Source of the DNA: Polynucleobacter sp. Tro8-14-1
Lineage (GTDB): Bacteria > Pseudomonadota > Gammaproteobacteria > Burkholderiales > Burkholderiaceae
Length of the DNA stretch: 64,000 nt
Assembly (NCBI RefSeq): GCF_018881655.1
Contig: NZ_JACVPX010000009.1
Coordinates: 20,726-84,725 of the forward strand
Direction: 5' to 3'
The position numbers were made by a program, and so were the translations under genes. Positions 44,308 through 52,633 of this stretch are shown here, in pieces; the first letter of the stretch is position 1, and every line of letters starts with the position of its first letter. The notes beneath the pieces are model-generated. The model was given only the letters and a program-made list of their open reading frames with translations. It ran no database searches and had not been told where the DNA came from.

Positions 44308-46249
44308 TGCCTGCCTCCTCTTTTAATAAGTTGCTGCTGTAATGCATTTCAGCGTTTGTCTTTTGCCTTCGCTCAGAAAACCAATTCATTCCTAAGTTTG
44401 GATCGTCATCGCGTGACCATCCCTCCATTTGCTTTTCTACATTCGGTATAAATAGATTTGAATCGATACGATCGTCATATCGCAAGAGGGTCTCGTGTAG
44501 GAGATTACGGATATGCTCGTAATCCATTCCTCTGGCTTGTAGGTTTTGCATCTGAATTGATAGATTCGTAATCATGGGTAAGACCTTGAGCCAGCTTTCT
44601 TTGTCCTCTATGCCATCTGGTGCGCCGGTAGTGCCTGCCCTGATACGTAGATCAACCATGTCAAAGATTCGGTCTTTGGTGAGTTCTGGCCAGTCATAGG
44701 TTTTCTCCATAGTCATGACTAGTTCGCCGTTGACCATGGCGGTCTTGGTGCTTGGTGGGCCCATATAGCGCTCTACTTGCTCTTTGCTGAGTTCTTGCAA
44801 AAGTACCTGAGCGCTGTATTGCGCGATCTCTTGTAGCCAATCTTCTATCTGGTCTTTAAATTCAAATACGCGCCCAGATAAGGCTCTTTGTAAGATGTTG
44901 GCTTCGGTTGCTGTCTTAGGTCTGACTACTGTAGAGCGCGCAGCATCTTGCAGGCCAGTGACTTGCTCCCAGTCATAACGTACTGCGCTGGTGTCGTAGA
45001 CGATGGGATCGATTTTGGGGTGGCCTCTAGGAATAATCACTTGATTCAGAGGCTTGCCTTCGGTATCCACAATCGTGATCTCGCCAAATCTTGAATCTGA
45101 GTGTTTCTTAATGGTCTTTTCATTGATATCGGCAGATGCTACCCATCCCGGTATGCAGAGGTCGCGATGTTGATTGAATCGATCCCTTGCTTCGTTGTGC
45201 TCGTCTTGCAAGCGCTCAGTCAGATCAACCAGACTTGGACCTACGAATTGACCATCGACTACTTGGTAAGGCAATAAGAAGAATGGGTACCAGCGCTCTC
45301 CTGCTCTTGGTGGTGAGTAAGGTTCGCGTAGCCATTCAGTCGCGCCCTCTACCATGGTGTAAACACGCTGGGTAGCTCTATCCCAGATCTCTAGCACTGC
45401 TATTTGCTGATCATCAGTCACCGGTCCTGAACCAGCATTCATTTGCATCGAGGCTAAGCGTTTGGCTTTCTTATGAGATGGTTCACCTTGACCTGGTTGG
45501 TAGATCTTGGCATTAGCTAAATTCTTCTTGTAGAGCGCTTCTGCTTGGCCGCGTTTCATAGGAATGATTTGGCAGATCCAGTCCGCATCGGTGTAGTCCC
45601 AGAACTCACAGATTGAGGGGTCGATGAGAAGGTTTTCAGTAAGGACCCTGTCGATTACTAAGCCTTCAGCAGACCGCACTTCTGATTGCTCTTGAAGTGA
45701 CTTAATAAGCTCTTCCAGCTCGGCTCTCTTGGCATCATGATGATGGCTTTGATCATCGTCATGAATGTCCTTCTCTAGATCATGAATCGCGAGGAGGTTT
45801 TCTTGGGCATCATTGATGCGACCTTGGATATAGGAATCCTTGCTGGGATCTCTTTGATACATCACTTTGAGAATTCCGAAGCTACAGGTCAGCGCTGCCC
45901 TTACGGTGGACTTGGCTCGATTCTTTAATTGGGCATGTTCTAGCGCTCTATTGGTGACTTTCTCTAGCGTTTTACAAAAGAGCTTGATATCCGAGCCCGA
46001 GTGGGTTGGGGTTGTTGAGATCTCTGGGTTACGTGCATAGACGTTAGGTAGAACTGCAGAGATAGTTCCATGAATGAGGTTGGCTCTTAGGCTGTAGAAG
46101 TCTTTACCAGCGGGATCAGCATTCCAATTAAAGCCAGCTACGGTATTGCGGTTGTGTCTTACGCGTTTATGAAAGGTTGACCAGTGAGCACGCGCATGCG
46201 TGATGCGGGCGGTCCATTTTTGTTGAAGGGCTTTGGAGTCTTGGGGCAC
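44288..46249 (-). CDS. Portal protein (P22-like)
   Basis: This 653-residue protein resembles P22-type portal proteins: NATVNTVAGFNWNADPAG-like N-terminus (NTVAGFNWNADPAGKDFYSL), INDAQENLLAIHDLEKD, a WFY-rich core (ERWYPFFLLPYQVVDGQFVG), GPSLVDLTERLQDEHNEARD, and the helical stem EANILQRALSGRVFEFKDQI. It forms the dodecameric ring through which DNA is packaged. The start is a GTG at 46249 since the ATG 3 bases upstream is in another frame. It lies upstream of the scaffold-like gene and is separated from terL by the Mrr-nSTAND gene. Confidence 0.85.
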   Translation of the reverse strand: MPQDSKALQQKWTARITHARAHWSTFHKRVRHNRNTVAGFNWNADPAGKDFYSLRANLIHGTISAVLPNVYARNPEISTTPTHSGSDIKLFCKTLEKVTNRALEHAQLKNRAKSTVRAALTCSFGILKVMYQRDPSKDSYIQGRINDAQENLLAIHDLEKDIHDDDQSHHHDAKRAELEELIKSLQEQSEVRSAEGLVIDRVLTENLLIDPSICEFWDYTDADWICQIIPMKRGQAEALYKKNLANAKIYQPGQGEPSHKKAKRLASMQMNAGSGPVTDDQQIAVLEIWDRATQRVYTMVEGATEWLREPYSPPRAGERWYPFFLLPYQVVDGQFVGPSLVDLTERLQDEHNEARDRFNQHRDLCIPGWVASADINEKTIKKHSDSRFGEITIVDTEGKPLNQVIIPRGHPKIDPIVYDTSAVRYDWEQVTGLQDAARSTVVRPKTATEANILQRALSGRVFEFKDQIEDWLQEIAQYSAQVLLQELSKEQVERYMGPPSTKTAMVNGELVMTMEKTYDWPELTKDRIFDMVDLRIRAGTTGAPDGIEDKESWLKVLPMITNLSIQMQNLQARGMDYEHIRNLLHETLLRYDDRIDSNLFIPNVEKQMEGWSRDDDPNLGMNWFSERRQKTNAEMHYSSNLLKEEAGNDASSK

Positions 46250-46315
46250 CCATTAGTTATATAGCTAGGTTAAGACTAAGAAGAATTTATTTTGAATTTG
46301 AATTACTGAAGGCAA

Positions 46316-48568
46316 TCATAGGCCTCTATCAAATAGATCATCAATTTCATCAATGGAAATTTTGACCGGCCCCTCATACTCATGATCGCAATCATCATAT
46401 GCGTTCATAAGATATTTCTCAAACTCATAGGGTATATCCACTGTTTCAATGATTTGATTGACATCCTCACCCGTGAATTCAAGACCTATATTACTTAACT
46501 CCCTCTCAACAATTTGAGCCAAAGAGTCCTCGGCCTCCTCATCACCACCATCCCGGGCATTAGAGAAGGCTTCATTTAAATCAATAAACTCTGAAAAATT
46601 ATCTGCAATTTGCTCTATGCTGCTTATTTTTACAAGTTCAAAAATTTTAGAATAATTAGGTTCAGAGTTTGGAATGCTTGCCAAGAGTGACTGGACTGTC
46701 TTCATTTGCGTATACGAATAAATCGAATTCGCTGAACTCTCAATAAAACTAAGCGTTGCCATAGGTTCTATGATGCCCCGCTTAAGACCCCACTCAACCA
46801 CCTCAAATGAATGATCCGTGATTTCTGCGCCATTGTTTAGAATGTATAACAAGGTGCAGCTTATCTCATCGATGATCTTGCTATCTTCGCGCAAGCAATC
46901 TTTATATAAAGCGCATAGCGCTGATATATATTCAGAATCCACATTACCAAATTGGTCTTTTTCGAGATCTTTAATAAGCTTCTCGCAAATATTATGTACA
47001 TCATCTTGAGATAAATATTTATCAGCCCATAGACTACGGATCGTTATCACGGAACGCAATGTCAGCAAGCTCTGAAAACAAAGTTGAAAGGTGTCAACAT
47101 CTCCAGAATAACGTTTAAGAATGTAATCCCCAATAGATGGATTAAATAAGTCAATAAGCGACCTTCCATCCGACAAAACTGTCCGATTAAAAAATGACCC
47201 CGTTAACAAACGTATGCTGGATTGAAACTCATGCCTACCTTTAAAGTTGCGACACCTGGGTAAAAGCAAAAATCTATGATAGGCCTCAGAAAGAATTTTT
47301 TCCTCGATTGGCCCGCCGTTTAAGACCATTAGAAGTATTAATAGACGACCATAATCATCTTGCTGCGCATTAAATGGGTTTTCCCAAACTTGGGATGGAT
47401 TTGATAGGGACTGAGAAATGAATTGCCAATAATTAGCAGCAGAATTTGATTCCAGCCTTGTGGCATCGGTAATATAGCTAATTAGACGAGGATTAAAATT
47501 TTTGTGCGCAATCACATCTCTGTATCTTTTATTAAGATATAGCTCTTCTACATATGAATCATCTAAATTTGAATACCAGATATGGTTATATAAAATATGA
47601 GCTTTATCGATATCTTTAAGAGATTTTATGCGTAACTCATATTCATTTTTTTGTGTATTTCCGTGATCAAAGTTATCGATCAAGAATTTTCCTTGATTTA
47701 ATATGGTGCTTCTTGAAGTCAAAACAAATCTTTTATTTTTATTTGATGCAACACGTCTCATAAACATTGTTATTTGATTCCCCTCATGACCCCCCAAGGC
47801 TTCTAGATAATTTCTACCTAAAAAATCGTCAAAATAAAATACTTGCTTGCTTTCAGAATCAAAGGCGGACTCTGCCTCGCGAATATCGTTGACTACCCTG
47901 AAGTAGGCAAACCCTTTGGCAACATAGTGAAGGCATAAATGGTCCGCGAGGGTAGTTTTTCCTACGCCGGGCTCACCCGCAATAATCACCACCCCCAATC
48001 GATCTAAGATCTGCAACGCTGCCTCGTGGTTTGTAGTCACAACATAACGCGAGCTAGATGCAATAATTTCCTCAAGGGAATGTGCACTTCTTCCCAATAT
48101 TGCATTGTTATAAATTTGCTCTAGGACTGCAGTACTATGCATCCAGAGCTTATAGTGTCGCTTCTCAATTTTAGGTCTAGCGCGAAGAAGATCATTAAGA
48201 TCCTCCATGCCCAAGATGTCGCTTTCCGCCTGAATATACGGCGCCAGTAAATCTGAAATTTGTTTTTTATTGTGTCTCGATAGTGGGTGTGAGATTGCTA
48301 ACAGATAACGTTTTGGCTTTAGCTTATCAAGCTTGATCTTTTCATCGCTACCAAGCTTTTTGATAAGCTGGGCTAAAGATGTGCCAAGCTGATGCTTGCA
48401 TTGCAGAATTACCTCATCCCCATCTGAACTAAAATATCTCCCATCTACTCCGCCATCTTTACCAGGTTTAAATCTCTCAAAACGTTGGCCATGAGAGTCC
48501 CCAATCAAATCAGAGCAAAAAATCTCAAATTCTTTATCGTTAAGCGATCTAAAATCATAGTCGGACAT
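46316..48568 (-). CDS. Mrr-type nuclease fused to an nSTAND NTPase
   Basis: This 750-residue protein starts with a restriction-endonuclease-like domain: NDKEFEIFCSDLIG, FKPGKDGGVDGRYF and VILQCKH give the E, D and QxK residues of an Mrr-type nuclease. A P-loop NTPase of the nSTAND3 kind follows: Walker A IIAGEPGVGKTTLADHL, Walker B QVFYFDDFLG, sensor RFVLTSRSTIL. The remainder is a helical, probably repeat-type sensor region. Such nuclease-STAND proteins are typical antiphage effectors. I prefer ATG 48568 (MSDYDFRSL) over 48577, because a GAG-containing site precedes it at a workable distance. It is AT-rich compared with its neighbours and splits the terL-portal pair, so it is a likely late insertion. 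Confidence 0.82.
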   Translation of the reverse strand: MSDYDFRSLNDKEFEIFCSDLIGDSHGQRFERFKPGKDGGVDGRYFSSDGDEVILQCKHQLGTSLAQLIKKLGSDEKIKLDKLKPKRYLLAISHPLSRHNKKQISDLLAPYIQAESDILGMEDLNDLLRARPKIEKRHYKLWMHSTAVLEQIYNNAILGRSAHSLEEIIASSSRYVVTTNHEAALQILDRLGVVIIAGEPGVGKTTLADHLCLHYVAKGFAYFRVVNDIREAESAFDSESKQVFYFDDFLGRNYLEALGGHEGNQITMFMRRVASNKNKRFVLTSRSTILNQGKFLIDNFDHGNTQKNEYELRIKSLKDIDKAHILYNHIWYSNLDDSYVEELYLNKRYRDVIAHKNFNPRLISYITDATRLESNSAANYWQFISQSLSNPSQVWENPFNAQQDDYGRLLILLMVLNGGPIEEKILSEAYHRFLLLPRCRNFKGRHEFQSSIRLLTGSFFNRTVLSDGRSLIDLFNPSIGDYILKRYSGDVDTFQLCFQSLLTLRSVITIRSLWADKYLSQDDVHNICEKLIKDLEKDQFGNVDSEYISALCALYKDCLREDSKIIDEISCTLLYILNNGAEITDHSFEVVEWGLKRGIIEPMATLSFIESSANSIYSYTQMKTVQSLLASIPNSEPNYSKIFELVKISSIEQIADNFSEFIDLNEAFSNARDGGDEEAEDSLAQIVERELSNIGLEFTGEDVNQIIETVDIPYEFEKYLMNAYDDCDHEYEGPVKISIDEIDDLFDRGL

Positions 48569-48722
48569 AGGCACCATCTCAAAATTAAGTGCGGGTTACC
48601 ATAGGGGCCCGTTCGTATTTAAGTGTATTACAGTAGTACAACTGCGCTACACATGGCCTTGTCTGCTATTAGAGAATGCCTTCCTAAAAATAAGCCCGGT
48701 CACCGCGCGCAATAAATATATA

Positions 48723-51032
48723 TCAACCCCCTTCAGTCAATGACCGCCGCCTCATTAACCCATACCTAGTGGCATCCCAAGCATGGTCTTCGGCATCGGT
48801 ATCCACATCTTCGGGGTTTAGTGAATCTGGCGGCAATTGGGGTATGGTTCTAAGCCAATGCTTGCAAGTGCTAAATACTTTGAGTCTTTCTTCAGCCAGA
48901 AGCCGGATGATTTCTTGGGCTCCGTTTACTCTGCTTCTGGGGGCGTTGTAGGCCTCGGTCCATTTAACGCCTTTGTCCCTGAAGATTTGTCCGATAGATC
49001 GCTCTGCTCCAATCTTAGAAAATATGGATGGGTCAGCCAGGTTCATGCGGTATTCATAACCAAGGCGTTGGTCGTGGATCTCAATCTTCTTAATTTTCTC
49101 CGCTACTACCGTTGCGTCTTCTCTCGTACCGGTATTTTCTTTATCTCCATATCCATAGAGTTCTCTCCATAGATAATAGACTCCATCATTGGATAAGGCA
49201 AACCAATAGACGGCATAAGGTCTGGCATAACCCCAATCCATAGAGCGCCAGACCTTCCATGTCGGTGGAATTGCGAAGGGTTCTACAACGTGTTTAGAGG
49301 GCTGCCATACGCCTTCCAAGAAACTACCTACGTGGATATCCCAATCTCCTTCTAACCACGCTCTACGTCTGCTTGGATCACTTAGCGACTCCAAGCTCAC
49401 GAGGTAGTTGGGATCATTTCTGAGTAGGTGCGTGTTCTCGTAAATCGTTGAATGAATTCTGACTCTTGGGAGTGCGCCATCTGGTCTGATGATTTGACCT
49501 GCTGGAATACTTCCAATCTGAAATCTTTCTTTTACCGATGCATGTCCTACTCCAAATGGATTGCAAGTAGCCCTCACCATCCTAGGGATTCCGGGTTGCG
49601 AAGATCGACAAGTACTGAGCATCGCCTCGTAAAATGAAAGGTTGCGCCAGTTAGTGAGTTCTTCAAATCCCAGCCAGCAATTTTTATTAATTAGGCCAGT
49701 TTCTGTAATGTAGTGATTACTTTCTTCAACTGTTATATCCATTATTAAAGAGGAGCCACATGATTCATACACCACCCAACCATCTTTTAGTCGACGATTC
49801 GTTTTTTGAATTTTCCCACTGTAAGGATGAGGGTAAGCCGTTACGTCATCGTAACGGCTACCTGTATGAGCGCTGTCCGAAACATCCGCAAGCAGACTTA
49901 CATGGACGCGTTCTTCAGCACCGCCGTGAAATGGAGCGCCACCTGGGTCGATTTTTAAAAGGGCATGAAGTTGTTCATCACTTAAATGGAAAGAAGGATG
50001 ACAACCGAATTGAAAATCTTGAGCTGCTTGGATCTTCTCGGGAGCATATGCAAGCGCACTCGAAGCGCAGAGATCTAGCCGTGATTGAAAGGGTTCGAAA
50101 AGCTGCGCAAAATCCCAAAGCCCCGATTCATTCGCTTGGCATAAGCCCAGTTCTTGCTCGCGCCATCTGCCGTGATAATGCGATCGAGTGGATTCCGGCG
50201 GATGAGACAAGACTTGATCCAACGGATGTGCAGCAAGCATTAAATGGTCGAAAAACGGCCGACGCTGCCAAAATTCTGGGAGTGTCTGTAGGAACTCTAT
50301 ATCGTAATTTTCCCGAGCTTTTAAGTAAGCGCAAGCCCCCTGGTTTTTTGGATAGCTATATAGAGGAGATTTGCATCCTTGCCATGACCTTGAGCACTGA
50401 TCAAATTGCGAAAAACTTCGGGACAACTCGGACGACCATGAATAAGGCTTTTGAACGTTGGTCAGCAACTGGTGATCTACCGATTGAACTTGTGAGCCGA
50501 TTAAACGCTGATGGTCGTCGTAAACGTAAGCTCTAACGCATTCTTTGACCTGCGGTTCAAACGTACGAGTAATGCGCCGCTCGCCATCTAAGGTGACAAC
50601 CTTATCTCCAATGCGAAGCCTATCCATTGGAACGAATCCATTCGGCGTTAAGACTGGCGTCTCAAGGGCAACGCAATACTCATGGCCGTGGTAATTCCAG
50701 TAGTCGTCTTCGTTAGCTCCATAACGAAAGTACAGCATTTCCCCTGTGGGCCACTTCCAGACGTAATCTGATTCATTGAACTTGGCTCCAGGGAAGATTT
50801 GATAGAACCAACGCTTGCTCTTAGCTACTACGTCAGCTAGCTGCGGATAAGTTAGACGAAAGAGTGTTCCGCGCCAGTGATCCCCAAAGCCTCTTCCTAC
50901 ATGTTGGGCATAGCTCATGAGTAGGGTATCGGTCTTACCCCCTCCTCTGGTGCCTTCGAGCAATACCTCATACACGGGACATGTCAGAAACAAAGTCTGG
51001 CTGCCGGGCAATGGCGCCCAAATAGTTTTCAT
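48723..51032 (-). CDS. Terminase large subunit containing an intein
   Basis: This 769-residue precursor encodes the ATP-driven DNA packaging motor and nuclease. The N-extein (1-119) has Walker A GTRGGGKT (27-34). The intein (120-451) interrupts the sequence HGHEY|CWLGFEELTNW, which is the Walker B region (LGFEEL). The C-extein (452-769) has the RNase H-type nuclease acidic residues in RSMDWGYARP, MNLADPSIFSK and EDHAWDATRYG. Without the intein the protein is 437 residues, a normal terminase length. It follows terS by 17 bp. A functional terminase requires translation through the whole intein followed by splicing. A plus-strand HNH gene overlaps the intein part. Confidence 0.92.
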   Translation of the reverse strand: MKTIWAPLPGSQTLFLTCPVYEVLLEGTRGGGKTDTLLMSYAQHVGRGFGDHWRGTLFRLTYPQLADVVAKSKRWFYQIFPGAKFNESDYVWKWPTGEMLYFRYGANEDDYWNYHGHEYCVALETPVLTPNGFVPMDRLRIGDKVVTLDGERRITRTFEPQVKECVRAYVYDDHQRLIGSQVQSVDHQLLTNVQKPYSWSSELSRSFSQFDQCSRSWQGCKSPLYSYPKNQGACAYLKARENYDIEFLQTLPEFWQRRPFFDHLMLAAHPLDQVLSHPPESTRSHYHGRWREQELGLCQANESGLWDFAQLFEPFQSRLDLCASSALAYAPEKIQAAQDFQFGCHPSFHLSDEQLHALLKIDPGGAPFHGGAEERVHVSLLADVSDSAHTGSRYDDVTAYPHPYSGKIQKTNRRLKDGWVVYESCGSSLIMDITVEESNHYITETGLINKNCWLGFEELTNWRNLSFYEAMLSTCRSSQPGIPRMVRATCNPFGVGHASVKERFQIGSIPAGQIIRPDGALPRVRIHSTIYENTHLLRNDPNYLVSLESLSDPSRRRAWLEGDWDIHVGSFLEGVWQPSKHVVEPFAIPPTWKVWRSMDWGYARPYAVYWFALSNDGVYYLWRELYGYGDKENTGTREDATVVAEKIKKIEIHDQRLGYEYRMNLADPSIFSKIGAERSIGQIFRDKGVKWTEAYNAPRSRVNGAQEIIRLLAEERLKVFSTCKHWLRTIPQLPPDSLNPEDVDTDAEDHAWDATRYGLMRRRSLTEGG
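49680..50675 (-). other. Intein in the terminase Walker B motif (332 residues)
   Basis: Splicing motifs are visible. Block A CVALETPVLTPNG starts at Cys120, IGDKVVTLDGE follows, and block B SVDHQLLT has the conserved His187. Block F MDITVEESNHYITETGL and block G INKN|C give the terminal Asn451 and the +1 Cys452. The penultimate residue is Lys450 where most inteins have His. The region between blocks B and F (about 195-410), where a LAGLIDADG or HNH domain would normally be encoded in frame, shows no endonuclease motif in this frame. It instead carries an HNH gene on the other strand (49760-50536). Confidence 0.88.
49760..50536 (+). CDS. HNH homing endonuclease encoded antisense within the intein
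   Basis: This 258-residue protein has a classical phage-type HNH domain: RHRNGYLYERCPKHPQADLH, LQHRREMERHLGRFLKGHEV, VHHLNGKKDDNRIENLELLG and EHMQAHS. Two helix-turn-helix-like DNA-binding segments follow (ADAAKILGVSVGTLYRNFPE; TDQIAKNFGTTRTTMNKAFE), as in DNA-recognition tails of homing enzymes. Its own ribosome site (AAGAGGAG, 5 bp before ATG 49760) lies in the block F coding region. It is wholly inside the terminase gene on the opposite strand; its last ~26 codons are complementary to intein block B. It should cut intein-less terminase genes and spread the intein. Confidence 0.88.
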   Translation: MIHTPPNHLLVDDSFFEFSHCKDEGKPLRHRNGYLYERCPKHPQADLHGRVLQHRREMERHLGRFLKGHEVVHHLNGKKDDNRIENLELLGSSREHMQAHSKRRDLAVIERVRKAAQNPKAPIHSLGISPVLARAICRDNAIEWIPADETRLDPTDVQQALNGRKTADAAKILGVSVGTLYRNFPELLSKRKPPGFLDSYIEEICILAMTLSTDQIAKNFGTTRTTMNKAFERWSATGDLPIELVSRLNADGRRKRKL

Positions 51033-51049
51033 TGGTTTTGTTTAATTCA

Positions 51050-51502
51050 CTAGTGTTTTGCTTGGGCGACTTGCTCCCACTCATCTATGCTCATAGCGCT
51101 GGGCACCACCAAGACTCCACTCTGTAGAGGTGCGCCATCTTTACCGGTGTGCTCAATTGCTGAGAGACGTGGATGAACATAGGGCGCAGCATGCCTGGCG
51201 ATAGTAGCAGCCATGTTCAGGAGTTTGATTCGACTCTCGGTGATCATGATGTCATGATCATGACCTACACCTTCATGAGCATGATCATCATGCTTAGTGC
51301 AGTTTTCTGCCTCCTTGTAAAGCGCCATCATGGTTCTCATCATGACCTCTAAAGGTGTAATGCCCTGCGCGGCGGCTACCTCTGCAATTTCACGAGTCCT
51401 CTTGGTGAGGCTTCCCTCTTTACGCCCTGCTCCTGGCCTAGCTCCTCCTTTATTTGCCGGCTTTGCTTTTGGCTTTGATTTCTTTTGATTGTTTTCAATC
51501 AT
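51050..51502 (-). CDS. Terminase small subunit-like protein
   Basis: This 150-residue protein has a basic N-terminus with the GGARPGAGRKEGSLTKRT motif common in phage small terminases, a helical central part, and SAIEHTGKDGAPL near the C-terminus. It lies just before terL, where TerS normally is. An unusual His/Asp-rich stretch HDDHAHEGVGHDHD (71-84) sits in the middle. It would recognise the packaging site on element DNA. Confidence 0.8.
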   Translation of the reverse strand: MIENNQKKSKPKAKPANKGGARPGAGRKEGSLTKRTREIAEVAAAQGITPLEVMMRTMMALYKEAENCTKHDDHAHEGVGHDHDIMITESRIKLLNMAATIARHAAPYVHPRLSAIEHTGKDGAPLQSGVLVVPSAMSIDEWEQVAQAKH

Positions 51503-51741
51503 GATGATGCTTCTGGTCTTCTGATCATCTTCAAAAGATGAGGTTGCAATGCCACTGAATCACCAAAGGGCTCATCAAACTCGATGATGATTCTCTGGAA
51601 CAGATCATGACGACTTTGAGCCCCGCGATGCTTTACAACTGTGCCTACGCGGCCACTTGGGGTTTTAACGATTGATCCAATTGGGAAATCTTCCATATCG
51701 GGTCGATCAATGATTCCGGCTATACATGGGTTAGCTTGCAT
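51499..51741 (-). CDS. Small hypothetical protein between DUF1376 and terS
   Basis: This 80-residue protein starts at ATG 51741 (MQANPCIAGIIDRPDMEDFP). A longer frame from 51876 would lie wholly inside the DUF1376 gene and looks like a shadow before residue 46. The middle GSIVKTPSGRVGTVVKHRGA reads as a small beta-barrel (SH3/KOW-like). It overlaps the DUF1376 gene by 11 bp and terS by 4 bp, which supports its being real and cotranslated. Function unknown. Confidence 0.65.
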   Translation of the reverse strand: MQANPCIAGIIDRPDMEDFPIGSIVKTPSGRVGTVVKHRGAQSRHDLFQRIIIEFDEPFGDSVALQPHLLKMIRRPEASS

Positions 51742-52633
51742 GGGAAAACTCCGTTGTAGCTGGGATCTCTTTTCTTTTTCGCAGTTCAGCAAAGATTCTG
51801 GTTTTGAAAGAGTCATAACTCTCCGAGCCTTGAGCTCGCATTCCAAGCTCTCGTCCTTTAAGGTCGATTCCCTCATTCGATTTCCACCAGGTATCTTCAG
51901 AGGAATCTAGGGCATGTGCTTTCCTGCGCATTCCTTTCAGAATGGCTAGAACAAATCCAGCATTGATCGGGGTAGAGCTTGATGCCCTCCTTCGCATTTC
52001 CTTTGCCTGGGCAATAGCCACCTCAACATCTTCAACGGTTAGGCCTTGTTGAATCAACTGGGCAATACGCTCATCGTCTTCTCCAATATTTAAACCCTCC
52101 TTTTCAAAAAGAGTTTGAATTTGTTTTTTCCTTTCACCATCGCCTTGTAAAACTTTTTCGATTTCACCCCCATTGTTTTGTTTGTCTGGTGTATGGAGAT
52201 TGGTGACTGGTGTTTGGTGTTTGGTGTCTGGTGAGCGTTGCGTTCGCAATGCGGTCGCAATGCGAACGCATGAATTGTGAAGTTCATTTTCTTGGCGCAA
52301 ATCATCTGACTGAAACGCTTGCCAACGACCCTCAGCACTACGTCTAGCCTTGATTTGCTTATCTTTAAAGCGGGCTATTTCATGATCACAGCGCTCTTGT
52401 CTCCAGCCATCGTCTGTGAGAGTAAAAAATTCATTCAGGACCGAAATAACTGAATTTTTTTCTTCTTTTGATCGTGCATTGATCAATCGTTGCACTAGCT
52501 TCACATCGATCGGCAATGGTTTTTCTGTGGCGTAATACTTTCTAATTAAACGGCTATAAGTAGCGTCTTCGATAAAGGTTAGATGTGCAGTAGCTTCTGC
52601 GTAATCTCCTATGTGATGCTCGTAATAATTCAT
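51731..52633 (-). CDS. DUF1376/YdaU-type phage replication protein
   Basis: This 300-residue protein has the DUF1376 signature at its N-terminus: NYYEHHIGDYAEATAHLTFI, EDATYSRLIRKYYATEKPLP and VLNEFFTLTDDGWRQERCDH. The C-terminal part is helical and resembles a primosome-type domain (AQLIQQGLTVEDVEVAIAQA; FVLAILKGMRRKAHAL). Members are common in prophages near replication genes. It is the first gene of the long minus-strand operon that runs down to the lysis cassette. Confidence 0.82.
   Translation of the reverse strand: MNYYEHHIGDYAEATAHLTFIEDATYSRLIRKYYATEKPLPIDVKLVQRLINARSKEEKNSVISVLNEFFTLTDDGWRQERCDHEIARFKDKQIKARRSAEGRWQAFQSDDLRQENELHNSCVRIATALRTQRSPDTKHQTPVTNLHTPDKQNNGGEIEKVLQGDGERKKQIQTLFEKEGLNIGEDDERIAQLIQQGLTVEDVEVAIAQAKEMRRRASSSTPINAGFVLAILKGMRRKAHALDSSEDTWWKSNEGIDLKGRELGMRAQGSESYDSFKTRIFAELRKRKEIPATTEFSHAS

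Noticed and set aside
51743-51876. Longer start (51876) for the ORF between DUF1376 and terS
   Set aside because: The extra 45 codons lie inside DUF1376 in another frame and read as low-quality sequence; ATG 51741 begins the protein-like part.
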